Positions 52,183 through 64,000 of a stretch of 64,000 bases of DNA are shown in pieces (positions within the stretch are counted from its first letter, which is position 1; the number at the start of each line of letters is the position of its first letter). The notes below the pieces were generated by a model, which ran no database searches, was not told where the DNA came from, and saw only the letters and a list, made by a program, of their open reading frames with translations. Made by a program: the position numbers and the translations under genes. The stretch is taken from contig JAOANU010000001.1 in NCBI GenBank assembly GCA_034387635.1, forward strand, positions 744,001 through 808,000, written 5' to 3'. The stretch is from Rhodosporidiobolus odoratus. Lineage: Eukaryota; Basidiomycota; Microbotryomycetes; Sporidiobolales; Sporidiobolaceae.

Positions 52183-53789
52183 ATGGCACCAGCATCGTAT
52201 AGCATCCTTACCTCCAGCCCACTCGACCTCGCCCCTCCCAGTCCAGCAGAACAGGAGTCGCTCAACACCCTCCCTCTCGTTCCTCGTACACTTCGTTCAC
52301 GACCAGCGCAATGGAGCGGTTTCGACCTTAGGCGCAAAGTAGTATCAGACACCCAACCCAAGGGAGCTCACTGGGCGGAAAGGGATACGCTGGCAGCAAT
52401 AGGAGGAAGAGGAGTCCTGCCCTCAGATACTGCGCTTGGCTTGTACAAGCGAGCGGCTGAGCCGGGACTAGCTAGACGGAGTCTGGAGCCTAATGACACG
52501 CAAAAGGTCACGCTCGGGGTCATTGGAGCTGTAAGTCGGATTGTCCCTCCTTTCTTGTCGAGACAAGGAGAGAATGCTGACCCTCTTATTTCTCTGTAGT
52601 ATGCTGTTATCATTACGGTGAACCAGTCGCCTTTCCTTTCTATGCTGAAAAACTGATCGCAAAAGCCCGCAGATTTTATGGAATGTCCCCGTTGTGCATT
52701 GGGTTCTCTGGCCTTTCAGTCAGTGACCTCCCCCGCTGCCCTACCGGTCTATGACCTTAGGCCCGCCCCGTGCATCTAGCTGACCACACACTTCCGCAGA
52801 GATGCTCACCATCGCCTTCCACGAGTTCGGGCACGCCGCAACCGGCTGTTGTACGGGGGCCAAAATCAAGTCGATCAGTCTTGACCCGCGCGAAGGTGGT
52901 TGTACCATGATGGCAGGCGGTGTTGGATGGATCACGTTGCCTGCGGGATACCTTGGATCTGTGGGTTGCAGCCTCTTTCCCTTCACCTCGGTCCGGAGAG
53001 GTTGACCAGCTTCCTTCCCTCGGCAGTCTCTCATCGGAGCTCTCCTTGTATTCTGCGGTTTCGACGTCGTCGCCTCCAAGGTTGCCAGTATCGTTGTTGG
53101 GGTCTGCTTCCTGATCACGCTGTGGTGGGGGCGGAAGGATTGGCTGTAAGTCTGGCTTCGATCTGCCATCTTCGTTTCCTCCCCAAGTGACTACCCGCTG
53201 ATATGACCCCGCCTCACTACCCTTTGGATCCTCGTGAGCCGATACTGACCTGCTTCTCCTTCAGCACTATTGGAACCATTCTCCTCGCCACCGGCTTCAT
53301 CGCCGCGTGCTGGTTCATCGCTCACGGCGTCGCCCTGCGCTTCTACATGCTCTTTCTAGGCGTCATGAGCGGTCTCTACAGCGCCTACGACATCTGCGAT
53401 GACCTCATCTTTCGAAAGGTCAACAAGTCGGACGCCTCAGGTGCGGTTCTCTCCAATCCTCTTTACCTCCTGGTCCCGCCTGCACACGCATCAGGTCATT
53501 GACTGACCGAGTTGGTCTCGCGCAGTCTTTGCCGAGCGGTACGGCGGTGCCAGCGTCTGCTGGGGAGTCATCTGGGTCATCTTTTCCCTCGCCATGCTCA
53601 TTTGTGGCATTCTCGTACGTACCCTCTCACTGCCTTCATCGCATACCGGCAATGACTTCCGAGGCCTGAGGGCTCAGGATATGTTGACTTGACTCGGATT
53701 TGCAGGGCGGCCTCGCGGCGTTCAAAGACAGCTTTTCCGAACAAGCAGCGGCGGGCAAGGAATTCTTACCTACGAGGTTCATGTTCTAG
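52183..53789 (+). CDS. Fungal M50B-like membrane metallopeptidase
   Basis: The ATG at 52183 gives MAPASYSILTSSPLDLAPPS. Exon 1 is mostly polar and ends VTLGVIGA, joining to YAVIITILWNVPVVHWVLWP. The exon at about 52800 holds HEFGHAATG within MLTIAFHEFGHAATGCCTGA, an HExxH zinc motif. The block LDPREGGCTMMAGG follows, with GWITLPAGYLGS, SLIGALLVFCGFDVVASKV, VVGVCFLITLWWGRKDWL, TIGTILLATGFIAACWFIAH and FYMLFLGVMSGLYSAYDICD. The last exons read YGGASVCWGVIWVIFSLAML and SEQAAAGKEFLPTRFMF. Five introns. Six or so membrane spans with HExxH in a span fit the M50B-like family found widely in fungi; its substrate is unknown. A site-2-protease-like role is possible but not shown. Confidence 0.85.
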
Positions 53790-54223
53790 CCGCCCTGCTC
53801 CCATCAGTTTCGACAGACACTCTCAGAAGAGACCGCTTGTGTACCTCTGACGGTCTCCACCCACCACCTCTTCGGCCTTGGATGCACAGCTCATGTAGCG
53901 CGCGGCCAGCAGCCCGAGCGCTGTCTCCCTCTTTTCTTGTCCATAGAGTTTTTCCTCTCTCTTCAGTCGATGCGCACAGACACCAAGCCACGTAGTACAC
54001 CGCAGTCGGATTATCCCAATTCTTGCAGATAGACTTCGTTTCAGAACTCGCACCCTGCAAATGCACGACTGTATCTTCAAACCTTCAGCGACTCCACATG
54101 TCTAGCTATACAGATATCTACAAGCGCCTGAATGTCTAAAACGGGAACATTGGCGAGGGGCCAGGACCAACGTCCCTCGTAAGAGTTCGCACTCGGGGGA
54201 AACAGCAAGGCGATTTCTATGGT
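53790..54223. other. Convergent 3' region
   Basis: This lies between the M50B-like stop and the HAD hydrolase stop. I see no gene. Confidence 0.5.
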
Positions 54224-56117
54224 CTATTCTCGAGGTCCATCATGCGTGACAGTCTCATGCTGTGGTGCGATATTACCTAGGGCGGCACCTTCTCCTTCCC
54301 GCTCTAAGGCCCACTTGATTCCTTCCTGCTCATGTCAAGGCGAACAGGGAAAAAAGAAAAGAAAAGCAGGAAAGTTATTATGGGTTAGCTCGTCCGTCTG
54401 GGTTTTCCGCTTTGAGCAAGGAACGAGCGAGGGAAAAACGTCAGGTTAGAAGACAACAGAGGAAAGAAGCGTACCAGAACGTCTCTCTTCACCACAGTGG
54501 GGACATGCTCCGCTTCTTCAGCTTTCGAACCTCGGAAAACACCGGTCTGCAAGAGGATCGATTCCCAGCCAAAGTTGTTGGCGCCTGCAGAGGCAATACC
54601 GCGAGTCAGCGGTAGGAACGGACCTAGGAGGCCGACTCGATCGGACGAAGCAAAGGAAGCCGAGGATCACAGGGAAGTGAATTGGACGTACCGGCAATGT
54701 CGCTAGCCGGGTTATCACCCACCATATACACTCTCCCTTTATAGCTCTTGGGTTTCGCCCCTTGTCCATGCAAATCAATCGGCTTACCCGTCTCTTCTGC
54801 CTCAATAGCGCAGTTGAGGAGGTTGGAAGCGTAGTCGTATGTCGCTTGGGTGGGTTTGCCGCCCGCATAGCTGTTTCAGAAGAGGCGCGTCAGTCCACAG
54901 CGAGCTGATGAGAGACAGGAAGATGTCGAAGGAGGTTTAACGGACCGGTGGAGCTCGTAGCCTGTTGTGAGCTTGTAGACGGCTGCGATGCTTTCTTGCA
55001 ACGCCCCTTGTCCGAAGCGACTTTGCGAGAACTCGTTACCCCAGAGGAGATCTATAGAATATAAGTCCGCGGCACAGATTAGCTTAAGATCGAAGACAAG
55101 CGGGCGATCTGAAACAGGAGAAGTAGGAGAGAAGGGACGAACCAGGGTTCGAGAAGTGGACCGGCAGCTGTTTGTCCTTCGTGAACAAGCTGGCGTCCTT
55201 GTGGTCCTTCAACGTACCGAAGACGCCGTCTTGAGAGCGTACAAGGTCGAGTGTCAGTTGGATGTCGCGGCCCCAGTCGCGCGAGTCGTGGAAGACGAGG
55301 ACGGCGGCGAAGGGGATGGTGGAGAAGTCGGCTTGCTGCAGTCGTAGATGTAGGAGAAAGAAGATCAGTGTCAGGGCTGAAAGAAGGGGATCGGGAAGGG
55401 TGGCAAGATCACCTCACCTTGATGTAGGTCATTTCCTTCTCAGTCAGCTTGTGATATGGCCAGATCGATGGTGCCCAGGCGATGACATCGGCAGGGATGT
55501 ACGCATGCTTGAAGCCATACGCCTCTGCCACCCGCCTGCATCGATCAGAGTTTCCGCCCACAACCAGCACTGGCTTGTCCCCATATTGCGGAACGAGGGA
55601 TCGGAAGATGGTGTGGCTTTGAACGACTTGGTGTTCTGCGATTTCGACGCCGAGCTCCTTTGTAAGCTTCTTGCTTCGGTCAAGTTCGAGGCTGCCCCCT
55701 GCAGATGCGGAAGGTCGCAGTCAGCCGAGGAAGGAAAAGCCGAGGGAGAGAAAAGACTAACCTCCGTTGGTTAGACAGATAAACGGGTACTTCTTCTTGA
55801 GTGGGTTGTTGCCACTGAGGATCTGCATGACCTGCTTGGCCTGCGGTAGGACATGCTCGCCTTGCTTGAGGACGCCGTCCTGGATTGGCAAGAAGTGGGG
55901 GTCAGCTCAAGGAGGGTCTATGGGCACAGGGAAGACGCACTATGTCGAAGCAGAACGCAGGCCCTTTCTTCGATGCTGCAGCAGCACCAAGGGAATCAGC
56001 CGTCGGCCTGTGGAACGTGAGGGACGGGTGAGCCGAACTTGTGAGGCAACGTCGTCCGGCGATGCGGGAAGGTTGCGCCAGTCGTAAAAGCGCGGCAGAC
56101 GGGAACAAAGAAGGCAT
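54224..56117 (-). CDS. Mitochondrial HAD-family hydrolase (YKR070W/CECR5 type)
   Basis: The ATG at 56117 starts an Arg/Ser-rich presequence (MPSLFPSAALLRLAQPSR). The HAD nucleophile motif is AFCFDI joined to DGVLKQGE across an intron. Then come KKKYPFICLTNGG (motif 2 Thr/Asn), RSKKLTKELGVEIAEHQVVQ, VLVVGGNSDRCRRVAEAYGF, IPADVIAWAPSIWPYH, VLVFHDSRDWGRDIQLTLDL, GYELHR joined to SYAGGKPTQATYDYA (the catalytic Lys context), and KGRVYMVGDNPASDIAGANN (motif 4 Asp). The final exons read HVPTVVKRDVL and EGIKWALEREGEG and end THDGPRE at 54224. The class IIA cap and mitochondrial leader match fungal YKR070W and animal CECR5 (HDHD5). The physiological substrate is not known. About seven exons. Head to head with the HbrB gene, 186 bp apart. 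Confidence 0.88.
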
Positions 56118-56303
56118 GGTGAAGCAGTGGAGCTTTGCAGAGTAGGTCTAGCTCGAATGTGTAGCGCGAGAAAGGAAAAGAAGCGGAACGAGGGGAGGGG
56201 GGTTGATCAAAATGAGCTCATTGCTCGTCTTTCTCCCGAGCTTTCGCCTTGGAGACCCCTGCAGCCGTTCAGGCAGCCTAATTTGAGACCCTAGAGTCAT
56301 CCC

Positions 56304-58713
56304 ATGGCGCCCTACGATGGCGATACGATTCGTCCTTCTCGTCGACATGCGCCTCCGTCTCCAGTCTCAGCAGCAGTCAATCCTCAACCTTCAACCCGTG
56401 TTACAGAGCGACAACGGAGCTCATCCCTCAGTGATGCTCCACGTAATGATGGACGCGTTTCGGTACCCCTTGATCTACCTTCTTTTGCCGCAACTCGTCG
56501 TCGAAGTAGTGGAGGAGCAGCAGCACCACCAGCATTCACCTCAAAGAGCAGCGGCTTTGGTGGACTAGGCAGGAGGAATAGTAACCGCTCGGCGCTCACA
56601 TCCCCCCCTCTGCCATCCTCGAGCCAAGGATCCGACTTCCCCACTTTGCGCACCCTCGCTTCCTACAGCGCGAGCAACGTTGCTGCCGCTCTCGAACCCG
56701 GGGTAGAGCTACGACAAGCGGATGATGTGTGGCAGCAGGTGTGCGTCAGGGTCTTGCCGCTTTGTACGTTGACCTTCCCTCTTGTTCCCTTGCTCGAGAA
56801 GGTCAACCTGACCTCCTTCCCTCTCTCAGTCAATGGCGAAGGACTGCGCGGTTTCGTCGAAGACCTCAATGAGCTCGTTCTGTACGTCTGACTGCCGCTG
56901 CCGGGAATACGAGGCTGACACAGACTGCCGCAGGACGCACGTCCAGCGGACTTTCGCACGTTGCCAATCTTCCTCCCGACTCCGCCTGCAGCCGACCTCA
57001 CTCGACTTCTCCTCACTGGTCACAGGGCTTCTCGCCGCTGACTTGACCGACCTCATGCGCCTCGGCTGTGCCACCCTTTCCGCCAAACTTTCTCCACCTT
57101 CTCCCGCTCTTCCTCTCTCGGACGAACGGCTTCTCAGCCGGCTCAACGAAATCTGGCTCTTCTTCTTCACAGGCATCTTGCCACATCTTGAAGGCGTCTT
57201 TTGGGTAATGCGATGCGACCAGCGGCTTCGTGCTGCAGCAGGCGATACCTGGCAGGAGAGGGAGCGACAAGGACGGACTGGAAGAGCCGAAGGGCGGATA
57301 GACATTCGCCGAATCGCCCTCATCGAGTTCCGGGACCAAATCATTCACCCCGAGATTGATCGACTTGCACCGCTCTTCGACATGCTGTACAACCAACATC
57401 CCTCAGCCAACCGAAGCATGCCTTCAGCTTCTCCCGCGCAATCGGCAGCCATGAACCTCCCTGTCCCTCCCGACTTCCGCCGCTCTCGCTCGCAACCCAG
57501 TCGGCGTGCATCACAACCCCACCTCGCCCCTCACCCTCAACCTCAAAGGCAATACTCCTCTCCTTCTCGTCTCTCCCCCGATCCCTCCTACGTTCCCCCA
57601 GTCCCTTCCTCCTCGAACCATGACTCCCGTACTCCTCTCTCCTCTCGATTTTCCATCTCGCCTACCTCACCCTACGCATCAACTCCTCCCTCCGCCGCCC
57701 CCTCCCCTGCTTCTTCTCCTTCGGCCGCAGCATCCCCTCTTCCCCCGGCGACTGCTCAAGCCCTCGCCCGTCGCCGACAAATGGTCGCCGTCCTAGCCTC
57801 CCTCTTGACGGACGATGATCGTCAAGCCGAGATGGATGAGCTTCTCCAGCTCATGCGGCCTGCGTACTCTGATGGAAAGTACGGTCGACGAGCTAGATCG
57901 GTTGCGGGTAGTCCTGCGCCACTGGATGAGAGTGGAGAAGGGAGGGATGACGAACCGTCGGTGTCCATGGGGCTCACTACCAGCCCAGTCATGATCGATG
58001 AACCCCTCGAACTTGCGTCTTCCTGCGAAGAAGGCGGTCTCCTGCTCCTCCCCCCTCCTCATCCAGCAGCAGCAGCAGCAGCAGCAACAGCAGTCGCTCC
58101 CGTAATAGCCGACCGCATCGCCGCCCGACAACGTTCTCGAACCATGGATTCCCTCGATGAAGAAGACGTAGATCATGGATTCGTTCACGCCAACGTTAAC
58201 GTTAACGGCGCCGGGTTACTCTCTTCAGCTCAGAACGGCGTCGGCGGAGTCGGACAGAGGCCTGCAGCGTTGAGTCGGCACTCGACGGATGGGACGACGC
58301 CTACTGGGTCCATATTTGGAGACCGCGAGGGGTTCGCCAGTGGAGGGGCAGGATTGGGCGAGAAGGAACGGGAGAGAGAGAAAGAGAAGAAGAAGCAGAA
58401 ACGGAGGAGTTTCTTGCCGAGGATCTCGAGGAGTGGGTCGCAGGTCTCGAATGGAACGTCGACGGGCGGGGAGAGTACGGAAGATGATTCGTCGGCGATC
58501 GAAGGCGGAGGCCGAGTCGTCGGGACCGGGTTAGCAGTCCCGTCTTCGACGAGCTTGGGTGGTGCAGTAGTGAGCGTTTCTGTGTCGGGGGATAAGTTGA
58601 GAAGAGGGCTGTTGAGGAGGAACAGCTCGAGGAAGAAGGCGGATTTGGTAGCTTCCATGGGAGCACTCGGGACGGCGAGCGGGTTTGCCGTCGAGGACGA
58701 TGCGGTCGAGTGA
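56304..58713 (+). CDS. HbrB-domain protein, TORC2 subunit (Bit61/PRR5-like)
   Basis: HbrB proteins are non-catalytic TORC2 subunits at the plasma membrane. The ATG at 56304 leads into a Ser/Arg-rich segment. The HbrB domain begins at about residue 140 and spans three exons: LRQADDVWQQVCVRVLPL, NGEGLRGFVEDLNELV, THVQRTFARCQSSSRL, VTGLLAADLTDLMRLGCATL, LLSRLNEIWLFFFTGILPHL, EGVFWVMRCDQRLRA and DIRRIALIEFRDQIIHPEID. Introns at about 56764-56829 (GTACGT) and 56882-56933 (GTACGT) rejoin the frame exactly. The C-terminal half is disordered, with a poly-Ala stretch from a CAG/GCA run (58064-58093), a basic KEREREKEKKKQKRRSFLP segment and an RRNSSRKK site. About 760 residues. Confidence 0.88.
58064..58093 (+). 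repeat. GCA/CAG trinucleotide run in the HbrB gene
   Basis: About ten near-perfect triplets encode the poly-alanine stretch HPAAAAAAATA. One triplet is CAA/AAC-interrupted. Such runs vary in length between strains. Confidence 0.85.
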
Positions 58714-58893
58714 TCCAGAGGATAGGGGCGGGGGAAAAGGGGGGAGGAAAAGCATTCTTGTACACAGCATTTCTTTGGGCCCTCTTGCCTTTCCGTTGTT
58801 GTCTTGTTAGCTTGCAAATCTGGATTGCCTTTCTCACATGCGCCTTGAACCGATCAGAGATTGGCTAGCGACATAGGCTTGCTGCTCGAGAGA

Positions 58894-61739
<2,846 letters not shown>

Positions 61740-64000
61740 TCAAGCCATCTCGACATCCTCCTGGACCGGGTACCGATCCATCAAGCTACGGTGCCATCCT
61801 TCAAGCTGATCTCCTGCCTTCGTCAGCTCCGCCCTTCTTTTGCAGCACAGACCAGAAAGGCGCGGAACGCACCTTTGCACCCATCCCCTCATCCCTCTTC
61901 GCATGTGCAACCTGAATCGCCACTTCGCACCATTTCTTGCCAATCTCGGCGGCGTTGGCGGAGTAGGCGTCGACGCCTGCGGGAAGAACGATCTGTCAAC
62001 CTTGATCCGTATGTCAGGTGAGAAGGCGAAGTACCGTAATCCCAGGTCGTCGTCAGGAGCCTGTCAAGCAAATGCTTAGCGAGTCGGGCTGCAGACGACG
62101 AGGCGGAAAGGGAGACTCACCAGTCTGCTTCCTCCGCCGGATACCCGCCCTGTCGCATGAGCCTCGCGTTAGCTACGATATACAAAGAAGAAAGGGAGAC
62201 GGTGAACAGACCTGGTGCTCCGATATCAGCTGACAGGCGTTCTTGACATACTTCAAGGCCTCATCCGCCTCGCGATCGATGAGAGCGGACACCATCATAC
62301 GAAGCCAGAGGGCCATAGACGAGCTGATCCGGTCCCGGTACGAGGTTCCTTATTTACAGGACATCGGCAACCAGAGGAAAAACTGGACGCACACTTCCAG
62401 GTCTTTCCTCGCATACAGCAGAGTCAAAGTCACGCGAAGTATAGAGCAGAGCTCGGCGGGCGGACAGGAGGAACTTGCAGTAGCCTTGTCAGTGACGAGC
62501 TTGAGGAGGGAGACGGGGAGGGTGCGTGGCGAGTCTTCGAAGTTCTGCAAAGCGGGGTGAAGAAAACGGATCAAACGACGATTCGCCGAAGAAGGACCCA
62601 TCCAAGAGAAAGGCGCACCTCGACGAGCTTGACCAACCCTGACCAATCATCTATGGCAGCCTGAGCCTCGATCTTGACAGCAAAAGCAGCATCGAGCAAC
62701 GCGTCGGCCTTCTCAACCTGGATCTGAGGGTGAGCGGACAAGGTGGTGCCCAGGCCTCGCACGAAGGCTTCAGCATCGACTGCGAGATCTTTGTAGCTTG
62801 AAGACTGCAGAGCCGGGTCAGCGCCAACGGGTAGAAGTGGCAGAGGAGAAGAAGAGTACTTCGTTGCTCTTCCTCGCCGCCTCAACCTTGCCCGACAGCG
62901 CCGCGAACTTGCAGATCCAGAGCTTCCCAAGGGTGTCAGAGTTTGCAGTAGTCGCCGAGAGTCTCGTGTCAAGCTCGATGAGGGAGGCTGTGAGATCGTA
63001 AAGCGCCACGAGGGTGTCGGTGCTCCATTTGTCGCTGAAGCGGGTGCAGACATTGAAGGCTGTTACAGCGTAGTAGGTCAGCGTGACCTCTACCAGAGTA
63101 TGGGTACGAGTCAATGTCGAGGCAGAACCCCGTACCAGACTTGTAAAGCCAGGCGAGATCCTTGTTGAGCGTTTCCGGCACCGGGCTCGACCGAGAAAGC
63201 GCAGTCGCAAGCGTCAAAGCTGCGGAGTGCAGTGCAGTCAGGAGCGTCGCTACAGAGGAAGAGGAGAAGGAGGCGAACCCGCTTCGAGATGCGACTGAAG
63301 CGCCGTGGCGAGCTCCACCCTGAGCACGCGCAAGCGTCAAGAGAGCTCCGACGAGAAAGTGGACAGGCTACGTACGTCTCGGCATCATCTGCTTCGTTGA
63401 TCCTCGTCAGGTAGAGACGAATCAAGCAGCTGCACACATCGGTCATCAGCAAAAACCCGAAGCAAAAGGAGAAGGCACGAAGGGAACGAACCGAATAACC
63501 ACCATCAGATCGACTCCGGCGATTCCCGCACCACTCTTACAGATGTCAACGAGCTTGCTCAGAACCAGTGCGAGCAAATCCTTGTTGTTACCCGCGTTTG
63601 CGGTTTTGGCCGCCCAAAGGAGGAGACTCGGAGTGAAGTCTGGTGCACTGACCATAGCTTGAAAGGCCGCTGAAGCTACCACAGGACAGAAAATGAGCGC
63701 CTTAGAGGGGGAGGGAGGCTAGAAGGCTCACCTTTGACGGTATTTTGCAGTAGGCTGTAGTTGTAAAAGCGGACAAAGTGCGTTTTGGAAAAATCGGCTC
63801 CGGCGGAGGGTAGCTGCAAGACCTGCTCAGCCCTCCCGTTCTCGCGCGTCTCGATTAGACACAAAGCGGCCTTCCTGTGCGTCCTCGAAGCGCTCGGTCA
63901 AATTGTGATTGAAAGGGCAAAGTGGAAGAGAGACAACGAACCTGATTGACTTGGAAAACGCGGCGGCGTCGACGCTGCTGAATAGCTGATGCGCAGCAAG
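61740..64000 (-). CDS. SPO22: SPO22/ZIP4/TEX11-like meiosis protein, 5' end outside window
   Basis: Spo22/Zip4 is a TPR scaffold for meiotic crossover formation. The gene enters from the right edge. Exons read, in order: SKTHFVRFYNYSLLQNTVKG, FTPSLLLWAAKTANAGNNKD, LALVLSKLVDICKSG, LIRLYLTRINEADDAET, DLAWLYKSGTGFCLD, AFNVCTRFSDKWSTDTLVAL, DTLGKLWICKFAALSGKVE, YKDLAVDAEAFVRGLGTTL, MVSALIDREADEALKYVKN and ACQLISEHQ. Then YPAEEADWLLTTTWDYG continues to VDAYSANAAEIGKKWCEVAI. The pairing of DLAWLYKS...F...D with the C-terminal YPxxExxWL...VDxYS...KKWCEVA block is typical of this family. The last exon (EDVEMA, stop at 61740) is joined by a GTGCGT intron and is less certain. It is intron-rich, with roughly ten exons here. 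Confidence 0.82.

Noticed and set aside
58195..58211. Palindromic GTTAAC repeats (two adjacent)
   Set aside because: They lie inside the HbrB coding region and simply encode alternating Val-Asn. No sign of a regulatory role.

Overview
This is nuclear DNA of a fungus, most likely a basidiomycete yeast of the Rhodotorula/Rhodosporidium type (Pucciniomycotina). The lineage is inferred from high GC, dense short introns (about 60-140 nt), a 5' splice site that reads mostly GTGCGT or GTACGT, long Ser/Pro-rich disordered proteins, and the gene content: RPB1 with a heptad tail, CHS7, chitin deacetylases, a HbrB-type TORC2 subunit, SLD2 and SPO22/ZIP4. I see no bacterial-style operons, rRNA, tRNA or CRISPR. 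Twenty-three protein-gene loci are described. Three of them look broken, and the last runs off the right edge.

Left third (1-21.3 kb): a BTB-domain protein (-), a frameshifted F-box/LRR gene (+), nicotinamide riboside kinase (-), NAD-dependent glycerol-3-phosphate dehydrogenase with a long Ser-rich N-terminal extension (-), about 2.1 kb without a gene, a small unknown protein (+), the replication initiation factor SLD2 (-), RNA polymerase II largest subunit RPB1 (+, about 6 kb, 10 introns), and a second, heavily frameshifted F-box gene (-).

Middle (21.7-43.2 kb): a Sel1-repeat protein of the Dsf2/Nif1 kind, the chitin synthase chaperone CHS7, two disordered proteins of unknown function, a 602-bp MITE-like element flanked by TA, a PHD-finger protein, an NFKBIL1-like protein (-), and a degenerate SRPK-like kinase locus.

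Right third (43.9-64 kb): two GPI-type chitin deacetylases on opposite strands, with a small mitochondrial membrane protein between them; a fungal M50B-like peptidase; a mitochondrial HAD hydrolase (YKR070W/CECR5 type); a HbrB/Bit61 TORC2 subunit; mitochondrial glutamyl-tRNA synthetase; and the 3' part of a SPO22/ZIP4 meiosis gene.

Most neighbours are unrelated housekeeping genes, often in head-to-head pairs sharing 180-500 bp. The one functional theme is the cell wall: CHS7 and two chitin deacetylases lie within 25 kb. The best leads are the MITE-like element, the three decaying loci beside intact housekeeping genes, the cluster of CDK consensus sites in SLD2, the non-heptad SPF repeats before the RPB1 tail, and the unusual +4C splice donor. 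I did not find a convincing new multi-gene system.
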